Source: DASXQK01 sp963724385
GTDB lineage: Bacteria > Pseudomonadota > Alphaproteobacteria > Dongiales > Dongiaceae
Assembly: GCA_963724385.1 (NCBI GenBank)
Contig: CAVRUJ010000001.1
Location: 1,054,001 to 1,118,000 of the forward strand
Direction of reading: 5' to 3'
DNA length: 64,000 nucleotides
Part shown: positions 18,964 to 27,451 of the stretch, in pieces
Layout of the letters: the number at the start of each line of letters is the position of its first letter
How positions within the stretch are numbered: position 1 is the stretch's first letter
Position numbers and translations under genes: made by a program
The notes under the pieces: model-generated
What the model was told of the DNA's origin: nothing
The model's input: the letters and a program-made list of their open reading frames with translations, nothing else
Databases searched by the model: none

Positions 18964-19431
18964 ATGGCGGATTTCTGGAATTTCTCGCTCGGTCTTTACG
19001 GGCGGCCGGGGGTGGCCCAGGCCTGCATTGCGCTGCAGGACGGCTTCGGCCTCGACGTCAATCTCCTCCTGTTCTGCTGCTGGCATGGCCAGGCGAACCG
19101 GCGCCTCACAGAGGAGGATCTGCGCCGGGCGGTGGCCGCCGCCGAGGCCTGGCAGCGCGAGGTGGTACAGCCGCTGCGCGCCGTGCGCCGGCGCCTCAAG
19201 GCCGGCGTGGCGCCCATTTCGGCCGCCGAATGCGAGGCTTTGCGGCGCAAGGTGAACGATCTCGAGCTGGAGGGCGAGCGGATCGCCCAGGCGGCGTTGG
19301 AAGCGCTGCCGGCGTCAGCCGCCGGTCGCCGCCCCGCCGTGTCGGAGAATCTCGGCCTCTACCTGAAGCTCATGGGCCGCGACCTCGCGCGAACGCCCGA
19401 GGTGGCGCTTCTCAGCGAGGCTTGCGCTTAG
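18964..19431 (+). CDS. TIGR02444 family protein
   Basis: Protein of 155 residues matching the uncharacterised TIGR02444 (DUF2390) family by its start FWNFSLGLYGRPGVAQACIALQ (partial match written here), the LQDGFGLDVNLLLFCCW core, and a downstream helical region with AWQREVVQPLRAVRRRLK. The function is not known. It follows the phosphofructokinase stop by 3 bp and so is in an operon with it. Its last 20 bases overlap the end of ubiX on the other strand. Confidence 0.8.
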   Translation: MADFWNFSLGLYGRPGVAQACIALQDGFGLDVNLLLFCCWHGQANRRLTEEDLRRAVAAAEAWQREVVQPLRAVRRRLKAGVAPISAAECEALRRKVNDLELEGERIAQAALEALPASAAGRRPAVSENLGLYLKLMGRDLARTPEVALLSEACA

Positions 19432-20026
19432 CCGCGCTTTCACCCCACCGGCGCACCCGGCCGCTCTCCATTCCGAAGAGGTCGAGGACCCGGCCGATGC
19501 TGTGGTCGACCATGTCCATGAGCGAGGTTGGCCGGGCGTAAAACGCAGGGACCGGCGGAGCGATGATTGCCCCCACCTCCGACAAGGCCAGCATGTTGCG
19601 CAAATGCCCGGAGTGGAGCGGCGTTTCGCGGACCATCAGCACCAGGCGCCGGCGTTCCTTCAAGGTGACGTCGGCGGCGCGGGTCAAAAGGCTCGACGTC
19701 ACGCCCGTGGCGATCTCCGCCATGCTGCGCACGGAGCAGGGGGCAACGATCATGCCCAGCGCGGGGAAGCTGCCGCTGGCGATGGCTGCGCCGAGGTCGG
19801 CCACCGGATAGACAACGTCGGCGAGCGCCTTCACTGCCGCCGAGGTCATATCGGTCTCATAGCCGATGGTCATCTCCCCGGCCTTGGAGACCACCAGATG
19901 GGTCTCCACGTCCAGCGCGCGAAGGGCCTGCAGCAGCCTGACGCCGTAGATCGCCCCCGAGGCGCCGCTGATGCCGACCACAAGGCGTCTGGAGCCCGGC
20001 TTTCCGCGGGTCTTGGGAGGGCTCAT
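19412..20026 (-). CDS. ubiX: Flavin prenyltransferase UbiX
   Basis: Makes prenylated FMN, the cofactor of UbiD decarboxylases. The 204-residue protein shows GISGASGAIYG at the flavin site, the VSKAGEMTI strand, APCSVRSMAEIATG and the ERRRLVLMVRETPLH motif typical of UbiX/Pad1. The C-terminus is basic. It converges with the TIGR02444 gene and overlaps it by 20 bp. UbiD itself is not in the window. Confidence 0.94.
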   Translation of the reverse strand: MSPPKTRGKPGSRRLVVGISGASGAIYGVRLLQALRALDVETHLVVSKAGEMTIGYETDMTSAAVKALADVVYPVADLGAAIASGSFPALGMIVAPCSVRSMAEIATGVTSSLLTRAADVTLKERRRLVLMVRETPLHSGHLRNMLALSEVGAIIAPPVPAFYARPTSLMDMVDHSIGRVLDLFGMESGRVRRWGESAAKRKPR

Positions 20027-20091
20027 TTACAAGTCCGGCCCGCCGGCGTTAGCATTGCTTTGCCATGAAATCGTAATGGGCAGGAGGCGAG

Positions 20092-20262
20092 ATGATGTCC
20101 GTCATGGAACATATGGAGTCCCTCAAGACCAAGCATCATGATCTCGAAAATCTGATCGAACTGGAAGAGGCCAGACCGAGGCCCGACGAAGCAAAGATCA
20201 ACGAGCTAAAGCGCCAAAAGCTCCGAATCAAAGACGAAATCACCCAACTCGCCCGACACTGA
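20092..20262 (+). CDS. DUF465 (YdcH-like) small protein
   Basis: 56-residue protein, mostly charged helix, matching the DUF465 pattern: KTKHHDLENLIELEEARP, then KINELKRQKLRIKDEI. A strong AGGAGG site lies just upstream; two adjacent ATG codons (20092 and 20095) are possible, the second being slightly better spaced. Such proteins are common in alphaproteobacteria and their function is unknown. It stands alone between ubiX and the epimerase-like gene. Confidence 0.82.
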   Translation: MMSVMEHMESLKTKHHDLENLIELEEARPRPDEAKINELKRQKLRIKDEITQLARH

Positions 20263-20356
20263 AGCGTCTTCACATCGCTGAGTTCGCGATCTCCGACGGG
20301 TAGCTCGCCGCCTTGGCCCGCCGGCAGAGAGGACTTGCTGCATCAGCGTTACACCG

Positions 20357-21205
20357 ATGAACGGACCACCCGTCAGGCCGCCTGACGGCCCGATCCTCCT
20401 GCTGGGCGCCAGCGGGCAGATCGGTCGTTGCCTGCTGCGGCGTCTTGCCGCAGCCCGACGCCCCGTCATCGCTGTCTGCCGCCGACCCCTGCCGGAGCTC
20501 GGTCCCAAGGCCGAATGGCTCGCCCGAGATCTGGGGCAGCCCCTGGACCTGGGAAACCGGCGGCCCGTGGCGGCCATCCACGCGACAGGCGCCTGGCTCC
20601 TGCCGTCCCAGCTTCCGGCGCTGGCTGCCGCCGGGGTGGAGCGCCTCGTCTGCTTTTCCTCCACCTCGGTTCTCGCCAAGGCCGGTTCTTCGAGTGGCGC
20701 GGAACGCGAGGTCGCCCGACAGCTGGCCGAAGCCGAAGCAGCCGTGGCGGCAAGTGCCTTCGCCTGGACCATCCTCCGGCCAACCCTTGTTTATGGCCTC
20801 GGGTTGGATCGCAATGTCAGCGCCGCGGCCCGCTTTATCCGCCGCTGGCGCTGCTTCCCCCTGGCCGGCCCCGGAGCGGGTCTGCGCCAGCCGGTCCATG
20901 CCGACGATCTGGCCGCCGCCGCCATTGCACTCATCGACGCCGAAGAGGCCATCGGCGGGCGTTTCAATCTTGGCGGCGGAGAAACGATGACCTATCGGGC
21001 GATGATCGAGCGCATTTTCAAAGTGCTCGACTTGCCGCCCCAATTCCTGCGTTTGCCGCTTTTGGCCCAGCTGCCGGGGCGGATCGGTGCCATGGCGGCG
21101 CGCATGGAGCAGAACCTCGCCTTCGACCAGGGCGAGCTCTGGCCCCGGCTCGGCCTGATGCCGGGGAAGTTCCTCGCCGGCGGAAGGCGGGACCTCGGCG
21201 CTTGA
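20357..21205 (+). CDS. NAD(P)-binding epimerase/dehydratase-like protein
   Basis: Extended-SDR fold of 282 residues with the nucleotide loop LLGASGQIGR and a RPTLVYGLGLD region. The usual YxxxK catalytic pair is not obvious: the region after CFSSTSVL reads AKAGSSSGAEREVARQ, so it may belong to the atypical NAD(P)H-binding group. The HADDLAAA motif and GGGETMTYRAMI match the C-terminal substrate domain of nucleotide-sugar epimerases. The real substrate is unknown. Two dyad repeats follow before prpE. Confidence 0.72.
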   Translation: MNGPPVRPPDGPILLLGASGQIGRCLLRRLAAARRPVIAVCRRPLPELGPKAEWLARDLGQPLDLGNRRPVAAIHATGAWLLPSQLPALAAAGVERLVCFSSTSVLAKAGSSSGAEREVARQLAEAEAAVAASAFAWTILRPTLVYGLGLDRNVSAAARFIRRWRCFPLAGPGAGLRQPVHADDLAAAAIALIDAEEAIGGRFNLGGGETMTYRAMIERIFKVLDLPPQFLRLPLLAQLPGRIGAMAARMEQNLAFDQGELWPRLGLMPGKFLAGGRRDLGA

Positions 21206-21244
21206 CCGCGGCCGAGTGCCACCCGCAGACTCGATTCACCGGGA

Positions 21245-21287
21245 GCATTTTCCGCCGAAGTGGGCACCGGTTCGGCGCAGAAAATGT
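21245..21287. repeat. Imperfect inverted repeat
   Basis: CATTTTC (21246-21252) pairs with GAAAATG (21280-21286), and inner GCCGAA pairs with TTCGGC (21271-21276) around a G/C-rich loop. It lies in the 149-bp gap between the epimerase-like gene and prpE. It could be a terminator for the first gene or a repetitive palindrome. Confidence 0.6.
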
Positions 21288-21304
21288 GACCAGGCTAAGG
21301 AATG

Positions 21305-21344
21305 TAGAGCATGTTTCGATTCAATCGGATCGAATCATGCTCTA
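21305..21344. repeat. TAGAGC-ended palindrome directly before prpE
   Basis: TAGAGCATG is matched by CATGCTCTA at the far end, with inner CGATTC/GAATCG pairing across an ATCGGAT centre. The arm ends 10 bases before the prpE start, so the hairpin would sit next to the ribosome site (AGAGGAACGC). Two related elements lie after glmM at 63723 and 63786. Confidence 0.7.
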
Positions 21345-21354
21345 AGAGGAACGC

Positions 21355-23256
21355 ATGGGCCGCTTCGACAACGTCCATCGCCGGTCGCTGGCCGACCCGG
21401 AAGGATTCTGGGGCGAGGCCGCAGGTCTGATCCATTGGAGCCGGCCTTGGGACAAGGTGCTGGATCGCGCCAGGCCGCCCTTCTATCGATGGTTCGTCGG
21501 CGGCCGGCTGAATACGTGCCACAACTGCCTCGACCGGCATGTCGAGGCCGGTCATGGCGAACGCCTGGCGCTGATCTACGACAGCCCTGTCACTGACAGC
21601 AAGCGGCGCTACACCTATGGCGAGCTTCGCGGCGAGGTCGCCCGCTTCGCCGGCGCGCTGCAGCGCCTGGGCATCGCCAAGGGCGATCGGGTGATCATCT
21701 ACATGCCCATGGTGCCCGAGGCCGTCATCGCCATGCTCGCCTGCGCGCGGCTGGGCGCGATCCATTCGGTCGTCTTCGGCGGGTTTGCCGCCAATGAGCT
21801 TGCGACCCGAATCGACGATTGCCGGCCGAAGGTGATCGTTTCGGCCTCCTGCGGCATCGAGCCGGGGAGGGTCGTTGCCTACAAGCCGCTGCTGGACGCG
21901 GCCATTGCCCTTGCCGCTCACAAGCCGGAGCGCGCGATCATTTTCCAGCGTCCCATGGCCAAGGCCGAGCTCGTCGCCGGCCGCGATCTCGATTGGCAGG
22001 AGACCGTCGCCGGAGCGCCCGAGGCGGCTTGCGTCGAGGTCGAGGCGACCGATCCGCTCTACATCCTCTACACCTCCGGCACCACGGGCCAGCCCAAGGG
22101 CGTGGTTCGCGACAATGGCGGCCATGCCGTGGCGTTGGCCTGGAGCATGGCCAATATCTACGACGTCGCTCCGGGCGAGGTGTTCTGGGCCGCTTCGGAT
22201 GTGGGCTGGGTCGTGGGCCATTCCTATATCGTCTATGCCCCGCTGCTCCATGGCGCCACGAGCGTGCTCTACGAGGGCAAGCCCGTGGGCACGCCCGATG
22301 CCGGCGCCTTCTGGCGGGTGATCGCCGAGCACGGGGTGGTGAGCCTGTTCACTGCGCCCACCGCCTTTCGCGCCATCAAGCGCGACGACCCCGAAGGCAA
22401 GCTCCTCGCCGGGCGCGATCTGTCGCGTTTCCGCATCTTGTTCCTGGCCGGCGAGCGCTCCGACCCGGCGACCCTCGATTGGGCCGAGCGGCATCTGAAG
22501 GTACCGGTCATCGATCACTGGTGGCAGACGGAATCGGGTTGGCCCATGGCGGCCAACTGCATGGGCATCGAACGCCTGCCGGTGAAGCACGGCTCGCCGA
22601 CGCGGGCCGTCCCGGGCTGGGACATCCGCGTCATCGGCGCCGACGGAAAGGAAGCGAAGCCGAGAGAAACCGGCGCCATCGTCGCGCGCCTGCCGCTTCC
22701 GCCCGGTTGCCTGCCGACCCTCTGGAACGCCGACCAGCGCTTCGTCGACAGCTACATGCGCAGCTATCCCGGCTTCTACCAGACCGGCGATGCCGGCTTC
22801 GTCGACGAGGACGGCTATGTCTTCATCATGGCCCGCACCGACGACATCATCAATGTCGCCGGCCACCGGCTGTCCACCGGCGCGATGGAGGAAGTGCTCG
22901 CCGATCACCCCGACGTGGCGGAATGCGCGGTCATCGGAGCGGCCGACTCTCTCAAGGGCCAGGTGCCCGTCGGGCTGCTTGTGCTGAAATCCGGGGCCTC
23001 AGGCGATCACGGCCGGATCGTCGGCGAGGTCGTGAAAATGGTGCGCGACCGCATCGGCCCGGTCGCCGCGTTTCGCTCTGCAGTCGTGGTCAAGCGCCTG
23101 CCCAAGACGCGATCGGGCAAGATCCTGCGCGGGACGATGCAGAAGATCGCCGACGGCCTGGACTACAAGGTGCCTGCCACCATCGACGACCCCGCCATCC
23201 TGCAGGAGATCGGCGAGGCGCTGAGGGATCTCGGCTACACGCGCAGGCTGGAGTGA
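21355..23256 (+). CDS. prpE: Propionyl-CoA synthetase (AMP-forming acyl-CoA synthetase)
   Basis: Activates propionate (or acetate) to the CoA thioester through an acyl-adenylate. The 633-residue protein carries the P-loop YTSGTTGQPKG, the WWQTESGWP motif, YQTGDAGF, and the lysine motif KTRSGKILRG near the end, whose Lys is the usual acetylation target. The N-terminus and the sequence DVGWVVGHSYIVYAPL fit the PrpE branch better than Acs. The start at 21355 follows AGAGGAA. It is probably a monocistronic gene, converging with trcR across a strong hairpin. Confidence 0.9.
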   Translation: MGRFDNVHRRSLADPEGFWGEAAGLIHWSRPWDKVLDRARPPFYRWFVGGRLNTCHNCLDRHVEAGHGERLALIYDSPVTDSKRRYTYGELRGEVARFAGALQRLGIAKGDRVIIYMPMVPEAVIAMLACARLGAIHSVVFGGFAANELATRIDDCRPKVIVSASCGIEPGRVVAYKPLLDAAIALAAHKPERAIIFQRPMAKAELVAGRDLDWQETVAGAPEAACVEVEATDPLYILYTSGTTGQPKGVVRDNGGHAVALAWSMANIYDVAPGEVFWAASDVGWVVGHSYIVYAPLLHGATSVLYEGKPVGTPDAGAFWRVIAEHGVVSLFTAPTAFRAIKRDDPEGKLLAGRDLSRFRILFLAGERSDPATLDWAERHLKVPVIDHWWQTESGWPMAANCMGIERLPVKHGSPTRAVPGWDIRVIGADGKEAKPRETGAIVARLPLPPGCLPTLWNADQRFVDSYMRSYPGFYQTGDAGFVDEDGYVFIMARTDDIINVAGHRLSTGAMEEVLADHPDVAECAVIGAADSLKGQVPVGLLVLKSGASGDHGRIVGEVVKMVRDRIGPVAAFRSAVVVKRLPKTRSGKILRGTMQKIADGLDYKVPATIDDPAILQEIGEALRDLGYTRRLE

Positions 23257-23264
23257 GAACGCAT

Positions 23265-23291
23265 ACCCTCGCCCGTTGAACGGGCGAGGGT
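23265..23291. terminator. Bidirectional hairpin between prpE and trcR
   Basis: Perfect 12-bp stem ACCCTCGCCCGT / ACGGGCGAGGGT around a TGA loop, midway between the two convergent stop codons. It lacks a clear T run on either strand, but its position strongly suggests a shared terminator. Confidence 0.65.
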
Positions 23292-23306
23292 CGGAAGGGT
23301 TGGGCC

Positions 23307-23948
23307 TCAGTCCTGGCGCGTCGGCGGCAGGAATTGGGTGATGTCGAAGCCGCCGGGCAGCTTGCTGCCCTGGCCGGACGTCTCTTCCTGGGCCGGTGCT
23401 GGATGCGGGGCCGTGCCGCTCTTCTCGGCATGCCGGCGGGCTCGTTCGACCGCCCGGTTGAGGTCGGTCTGGGTGCATAGCCCGAGCAGCACCGGATCCT
23501 GGGGCTTCAGGTTGGGCGCGTTCCAGTGGCTGCGGTCGCGGACCTTGGCGATGGTGTCCTTGGTCGTGCCGATGAGGCGCGCGATCTGCGCGTCGCCCAG
23601 CTCGGGATGATGGCGCAGCAGCCACATGACGGCGTTCGGCTTGTCCTGGCGCTTGGAAACCGGGGTATAGCGCGGGCCCTTGGTGCGCGGCGCTGGCAGC
23701 GGGATGGTGACCTTCGCCATTTTCAGCCGGGCGCTCGGGTCGCCTTGGCAGCGGTCGATCTCCTCGCGGGTCAGCTGGCCGTTGGTGACCGGGTCGAGGC
23801 CGACGATGCCGATCGCCACCTCGCCGTCGGCAACTCCCTGGACCTCCAGCGCATGCAGGCCGCAGAAATCGGCGATCTGCTCGAAGGTGAGGGTCGTGTT
23901 CTCGACGAGCCAAACGGCCGTCGCCTTTGGCATCAACAGTTGTGCCAT
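23307..23948 (-). CDS. trcR: DUF1013 / TrcR-like cell cycle transcriptional regulator
   Basis: 213-residue protein of the alphaproteobacterial DUF1013 family; the Caulobacter member is named TrcR and linked to cell-cycle transcription. Key stretches are LMPKATAVWLVENTTLTFEQ, then FCGLHALEVQGVADGEV. A helix-turn-helix-like segment ARLIGTTKDTIAKVRDR is followed by SHWNAPNLKPQDPVLLGLC. The tail is Pro/Gln-rich and variable. The start at 23948 (MAQLLMPK) is chosen because conservation begins there and AGGA precedes it. Confidence 0.85.
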   Translation of the reverse strand: MAQLLMPKATAVWLVENTTLTFEQIADFCGLHALEVQGVADGEVAIGIVGLDPVTNGQLTREEIDRCQGDPSARLKMAKVTIPLPAPRTKGPRYTPVSKRQDKPNAVMWLLRHHPELGDAQIARLIGTTKDTIAKVRDRSHWNAPNLKPQDPVLLGLCTQTDLNRAVERARRHAEKSGTAPHPAPAQEETSGQGSKLPGGFDITQFLPPTRQD

Positions 23949-24027
23949 GTTGCAATCCTGGGGTTGATCCGAAGCGGGAGGGAATAGCACTCCCCGGCGC
24001 CCATAGCCAGCGGCAATCTCGCCGATT

Positions 24028-24456
24028 TTACATCACCAGGCGCATCAGGAAGCCGACGATGCCGAGCCCGAGTCCGGTCCAGCCCAACAGGGTTTGGCGG
24101 GCGGCAAGCCTGCTGCGCCAGTTCTCGCCATGCTTCAGGGCCTCGGCATTGTTGCCGAGGATGTATTGGGCGATCAGGCCGTAGCCGAGCAGCAGGCCCA
24201 GCAGCACGCCGTCCACGCAGCTGACGATATCAATGAGCAGGATAACGGGAACATAGGACATCATCATGCCCAAATGGCCCAGGAGATGGAGCCCCCACAG
24301 CAAACCCCAGATCAGGACCACGAGCCCGATCACACCCTGATACGGCAGAATCTTGTCGAGCAACTGCTTGAAATCCGGCCGGGCCTGGACGATGCGCGGG
24401 TAGACCGCCAGCGCTCCGGCGATGGCCAGCAAGATGGAGAACAGAAAGCCGCCCAT
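24028..24456 (-). CDS. Hypothetical four-helix membrane protein
   Basis: 142 residues with about four hydrophobic segments (residues about 3-20, 40-62, 66-94 and 122-141), beginning MGGFLFSILLAIAGAL. I recognise no family motif. The second and third segments are rich in Gly and Leu, and a short polar loop (NNAEALKHGENWRSRL) precedes the last helix. It lies between the quinone oxidoreductase and trcR genes on the same strand with gaps of 62 and 79 bp. Inner membrane location is likely; function unknown. Confidence 0.65.
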   Translation of the reverse strand: MGGFLFSILLAIAGALAVYPRIVQARPDFKQLLDKILPYQGVIGLVVLIWGLLWGLHLLGHLGMMMSYVPVILLIDIVSCVDGVLLGLLLGYGLIAQYILGNNAEALKHGENWRSRLAARQTLLGWTGLGLGIVGFLMRLVM

Positions 24457-24518
24457 GTCCCAGCTCCTCCTCGATCCAACCGTCTCGATTCACCGCCGGC
24501 GTGCTTGCGCCGCCGGCC

Positions 24519-25511
24519 TCATCTCGTGGTCAGCACGATCTTGCCGATATGGCTGCCCGATTCCATCAGCCGATGAGCTGCGGCGGCCTCGGCCAGCGGG
24601 AAAGTCTTGAAGATCACCGGCCCGACCTTCCCGGATTCGATCAACGGCCACACCTTCTCCTTCAAGGCAGAAGCGATGGCGCCCTTCTCGGCCACCGAGC
24701 GCGGCCGCAAGGTGGAACCGGTCAAGGTCTGGCGCTTCACCATCAATGGGCCGAGGTCGATTTCCGCCTTGGCGCCCTGGAGGAAGGCGATCTGCACCAG
24801 CCGCCCCTCGACGGCAAGGATCTTCATGTTGCGGGCGAAATAGCTGCCGCCGACCATATCGAGAATCACGTCGACGCCGCGCCCGCCGGTTGCCTCCTCG
24901 ATGACGGCGACGAAGTCCTCCCGCTTGTGGTCGATGGCCCGGTCCGCGCCCAACTTGACGCAGGCCGCGCATTTCTCGGCGCTGCCCGCCGTGGTGAAGA
25001 CTCGGGAGCCGAAAGCATGGGCAAGCTGGATCGCGGTGGTGCCGATGCCGCTCGACCCGCCATGGACGAGGAAAGTCTCGCCTGGCTTGAGCCGCCCGCG
25101 ATCGAAGACATTGGTCCAGACGGTGAAGAAAGTCTCCGGGATGGCGGCCGCTTTCACCATGTCGAGCCCACGGGGCACGGGCAGGCATTGGGGGGCCGGC
25201 GCGGCGCAGAATTCGGCATAGCCGCCGCCGGCGACGAGAGCGGTCGCGCTGTCGCCGACCCGCCAGCCAGCAACGCCGTCGCCCAGCGCCACGACGCGAC
25301 CGGCTATCTCAAGTCCCGGGATGTCACTGGCACCCGGCGGCGGCTTGTAGCCGCCCTGCCGCTGGAGCACGTCGGGCCGGTTGACCCCGGCTGCTGCGAC
25401 CTCGATCAAGACCTCGCCCGCCTCGGGCTTCGGCTTTGGCCTCCGGGTCGGCTTCAGCACCTCTGGTCCGCCATATCCGGCGATCTCGACGGCAACCATA
25501 GTCTCGGACAT
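24519..25511 (-). CDS. Zinc-free NAD(P)H quinone oxidoreductase (PIG3/Qor family)
   Basis: Medium-chain dehydrogenase/reductase of 330 residues without zinc ligands. It shows GVNRPDVLQRQGGY, the PGLEIAGRV segment, the nucleotide loop VHGGSSGIGTTAIQLA and the TLTGSTLRPRS motif that marks the PIG3-type quinone oxidoreductases. It uses NADPH to reduce quinones or related electrophiles. It is divergent from the DUF1192 gene, the two starts being 71 bp apart. Confidence 0.88.
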   Translation of the reverse strand: MSETMVAVEIAGYGGPEVLKPTRRPKPKPEAGEVLIEVAAAGVNRPDVLQRQGGYKPPPGASDIPGLEIAGRVVALGDGVAGWRVGDSATALVAGGGYAEFCAAPAPQCLPVPRGLDMVKAAAIPETFFTVWTNVFDRGRLKPGETFLVHGGSSGIGTTAIQLAHAFGSRVFTTAGSAEKCAACVKLGADRAIDHKREDFVAVIEEATGGRGVDVILDMVGGSYFARNMKILAVEGRLVQIAFLQGAKAEIDLGPLMVKRQTLTGSTLRPRSVAEKGAIASALKEKVWPLIESGKVGPVIFKTFPLAEAAAAHRLMESGSHIGKIVLTTR

Positions 25512-25582
25512 GGAATTCCCTCGGGGCAGGCTGGACGATACTATGACGTGCTGCGGGCGTCTCTGGCAACGCGAGGCAGGCC

Positions 25583-25768
25583 ATGGATATGGAAGACCTA
25601 GAACCGCGCCGCAAGGCCCCGGCGCCCCGGGAGCTGGATAGCCTCTCCGTCGGCGAGCTTAAGGATTATATCGTCGAACTGGAGGCCGAGATCGCCCGGG
25701 TCAAGGCCAAGATCGCCGCCAAGCAGGCCCATCTTTCCGGCGCCGGGTCCTTGTTCAAGAGCAGCTGA
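25583..25768 (+). CDS. DUF1192 family small protein
   Basis: 61-residue acidic/coiled protein with LDSLSVGELKDYIVELEAEI followed by ARVKAKIAAKQAHLSGAGSLFK, the pattern of the alphaproteobacterial DUF1192 family. It is mainly one amphipathic helix with a short C-terminal tail. Function unknown. It is divergent from the quinone oxidoreductase gene and is followed by a hairpin at 25790-25805. Confidence 0.82.
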   Translation: MDMEDLEPRRKAPAPRELDSLSVGELKDYIVELEAEIARVKAKIAAKQAHLSGAGSLFKSS

Positions 25769-25981
25769 CGAGAGGGTTATCCCCGCAATCCCCGGAAAAC
25801 CGGGGTCGGATCGCCGTTCTTTCATCGACCGGTCACGTCGGCTACACGCGGGCTGCCTATGTTGCATTGCGGAACGCGCCCTCGAAGGGTCAGCCGAGGC
25901 TGCAACCTCCCTGTCGCTCCTCTCGCGTTCCCGCCGCCTCTTCGCCGCCGACGCAAGCAGCGCCGGCGGCGCTCTTTTTTT
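25769..25981 (+). terminator. Hairpin and intrinsic terminator after DUF1192
   Basis: CCCCGG-AAAA-CCGGGG (25790-25805) lies just after the DUF1192 stop. Further on, AGCGCC-GGC-GGCGCT (25959-25973) is followed by C and seven Ts, a convincing intrinsic terminator. Between them, 25862-25910 can fold (GTTGCA pairs with TGCAAC around CCCT/AGGG arms), so a small structured RNA ending at the terminator is possible. No gene is seen here. Confidence 0.6.
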
Positions 25982-26019
25982 GCCCGCAATCACCCCTTGA
26001 CCCACGGGGGAATAGGGTC

Positions 26020-26147
26020 ATACCGTTCCGGTCCGGCAAGTCAGACAGTGAGGCTACAAAATAACGAGAGGGCCGCCGAGCCGCCGGGCCGCGCGGCCCT
26101 CCGCTTTTTCATGGCAGCTGCAAAAATCTTAAACAAGGGGGGCAGGG
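26020..26147 (+). promoter_or_regulatory. Leader with terminator-like hairpin before metY
   Basis: A 9-bp stem GAGGGCCGC / GCGGCCCTC (26068-26101) followed by CGCTTTTTC lies only 38 bp before the O-acetylhomoserine sulfhydrylase start. A weak promoter-like TTGACC (25997) with ATACCG 17 bases on lies upstream. A terminator inside the leader of a methionine gene suggests attenuation. I could not match a known SAM riboswitch. Confidence 0.45.
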
Positions 26148-27449
26148 ATGGCCGACCCCAAGCTCTACAAATTCGAAACTCTCAGTCTTCATGCGGGACA
26201 ACGGCCTGACCCGGCGACGGGCGCCCGGGCCGTGCCCATCTATCAGACGACCTCCTATGTGTTTCGCGACGTCGATACGGCGGCGGCACTGTTCAACCTC
26301 GAGCGCGTCGGCCACATCTATTCGCGCATCTCCAATCCCACCGTCGCCGTGCTCGAGGAGCGGGTCGCGGCCCTCGAAGGCGGGGTCGGCGCGGTAGCAA
26401 CCGCGAGCGGGCACGGCGCACTGCATCTTGCCATCGCCACCCTGATGGGCGCCGGCAGCCACATCGTGGCGTCCTCGGCGCTTTATGGCGGCAGCGTCAA
26501 TCTTCTGCGCCATACGCTGCCGCGCTTCGGCATCGAGACTAGTTTTGTGCCGCCGCGCGACCTTGCCGGCTTCAAGGCCGCGATCCGGCCCGAGACGCGC
26601 CTCATCTTCGGGGAGACCATCGGCAATCCCGGGCTCGAAATCCTCGACCTGGAGGCGGTGGCCGGCATCGCCCATGCGTCGGGCCTGCCGCTGCTGATCG
26701 ATTCCACTTTTTCCACGCCCTATCTCAACCGGCCCTTCGAGCATGGCGCCGATCTGGTGCTTCATTCGGCGACCAAATGGCTCGGCGGCCATGGTATCGC
26801 CATCGGCGGCGTGCTGGTGGACAGCGGGCGCTTCGACTGGGAAGCCTCGGCCGCGCGTTTCCCGACCATGACCGAGCCCTATGCCGGCTATCACGGCATC
26901 GACTTCGCCGAGGAGTTCGGCCCCCAGGCCTTCATCACCAGGGCCCGCGTCGAGGGCCTGCGCGATTTCGGCGCCTGCATGAGCCCGGCCAATGCCTTTC
27001 ACATCTTGCAGGGAATCGAGACCCTGCCCTTGCGCATGGAGCGCCATGTCGCCAATGCGCGGGCGGTGGCCGAGGCGCTCTCGAGCCATCCGGCCGTTGC
27101 ATGGATCAGCTATCCGGGCCTCACCAGCCATCCTGATCACGCGCTCGCCCAACGCCTCTACCCGAAGGGGCCGGGCTCGATGATCACCTTCGGCGTCAAG
27201 GGCGGGCGCGAGGCGGGACGGAAATTCATCGAGGCCCTGAGGCTTGCCTCCCATCTTGCCAATGTGGGCGATGCCAAGACCCTGGTGATCCATCCGGCGA
27301 GCACGACCCATTCCCAGATGAGCGCCGAGGAGCTCGCGGCTTCGGGCGTCGGTGAGGACCTCGTGCGTCTTTCGGTCGGTCTGGAGGCTGCCGCGGACAT
27401 CGTCGAGGATCTGAACCAGGCGCTGAGAATCTCTCAGAAGGGCATCTGA
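26148..27449 (+). CDS. metY: O-acetylhomoserine sulfhydrylase / aminocarboxypropyltransferase
   Basis: PLP enzyme of 433 residues that joins sulfide (or methanethiol) to O-acetylhomoserine, giving homocysteine (or methionine). It has the MetY-type length and motifs: TLSLHAGQRPDPATGARAVP, then YSRISNPTVAVLEERVAALE, and the PLP lysine in HSATKWLGGHG. The long insert GFGPQAF-type region (EFGPQAFITRARVEGLRDFG) separates MetY from shorter cystathionine gamma-synthases. The start follows GGGGGGCAGGG. The alpha/beta hydrolase gene begins two bases after its stop. Confidence 0.92.
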   Translation: MADPKLYKFETLSLHAGQRPDPATGARAVPIYQTTSYVFRDVDTAAALFNLERVGHIYSRISNPTVAVLEERVAALEGGVGAVATASGHGALHLAIATLMGAGSHIVASSALYGGSVNLLRHTLPRFGIETSFVPPRDLAGFKAAIRPETRLIFGETIGNPGLEILDLEAVAGIAHASGLPLLIDSTFSTPYLNRPFEHGADLVLHSATKWLGGHGIAIGGVLVDSGRFDWEASAARFPTMTEPYAGYHGIDFAEEFGPQAFITRARVEGLRDFGACMSPANAFHILQGIETLPLRMERHVANARAVAEALSSHPAVAWISYPGLTSHPDHALAQRLYPKGPGSMITFGVKGGREAGRKFIEALRLASHLANVGDAKTLVIHPASTTHSQMSAEELAASGVGEDLVRLSVGLEAAADIVEDLNQALRISQKGI

Positions 27450-27451
27450 GA

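Noticed and set aside
17782..19086. Upstream extension of the OsmC-like frame
   Set aside because: It runs antisense through the phosphofructokinase gene; a strong Shine-Dalgarno marks the start at 17781.
26020..26147. SAM-II riboswitch before metY, suggested by TTAAACAAG near the start codon
   Set aside because: The GGTGATTTG part and pairing CAGCC/GGCTG arms of SAM-II are absent; only the 3' fragment looks alike, so I list an attenuator-like leader instead.
25859..26209. Small protein or leader peptide across the metY leader
   Set aside because: The frame crosses two terminator hairpins, is Arg-rich without pattern and runs out of frame into metY.
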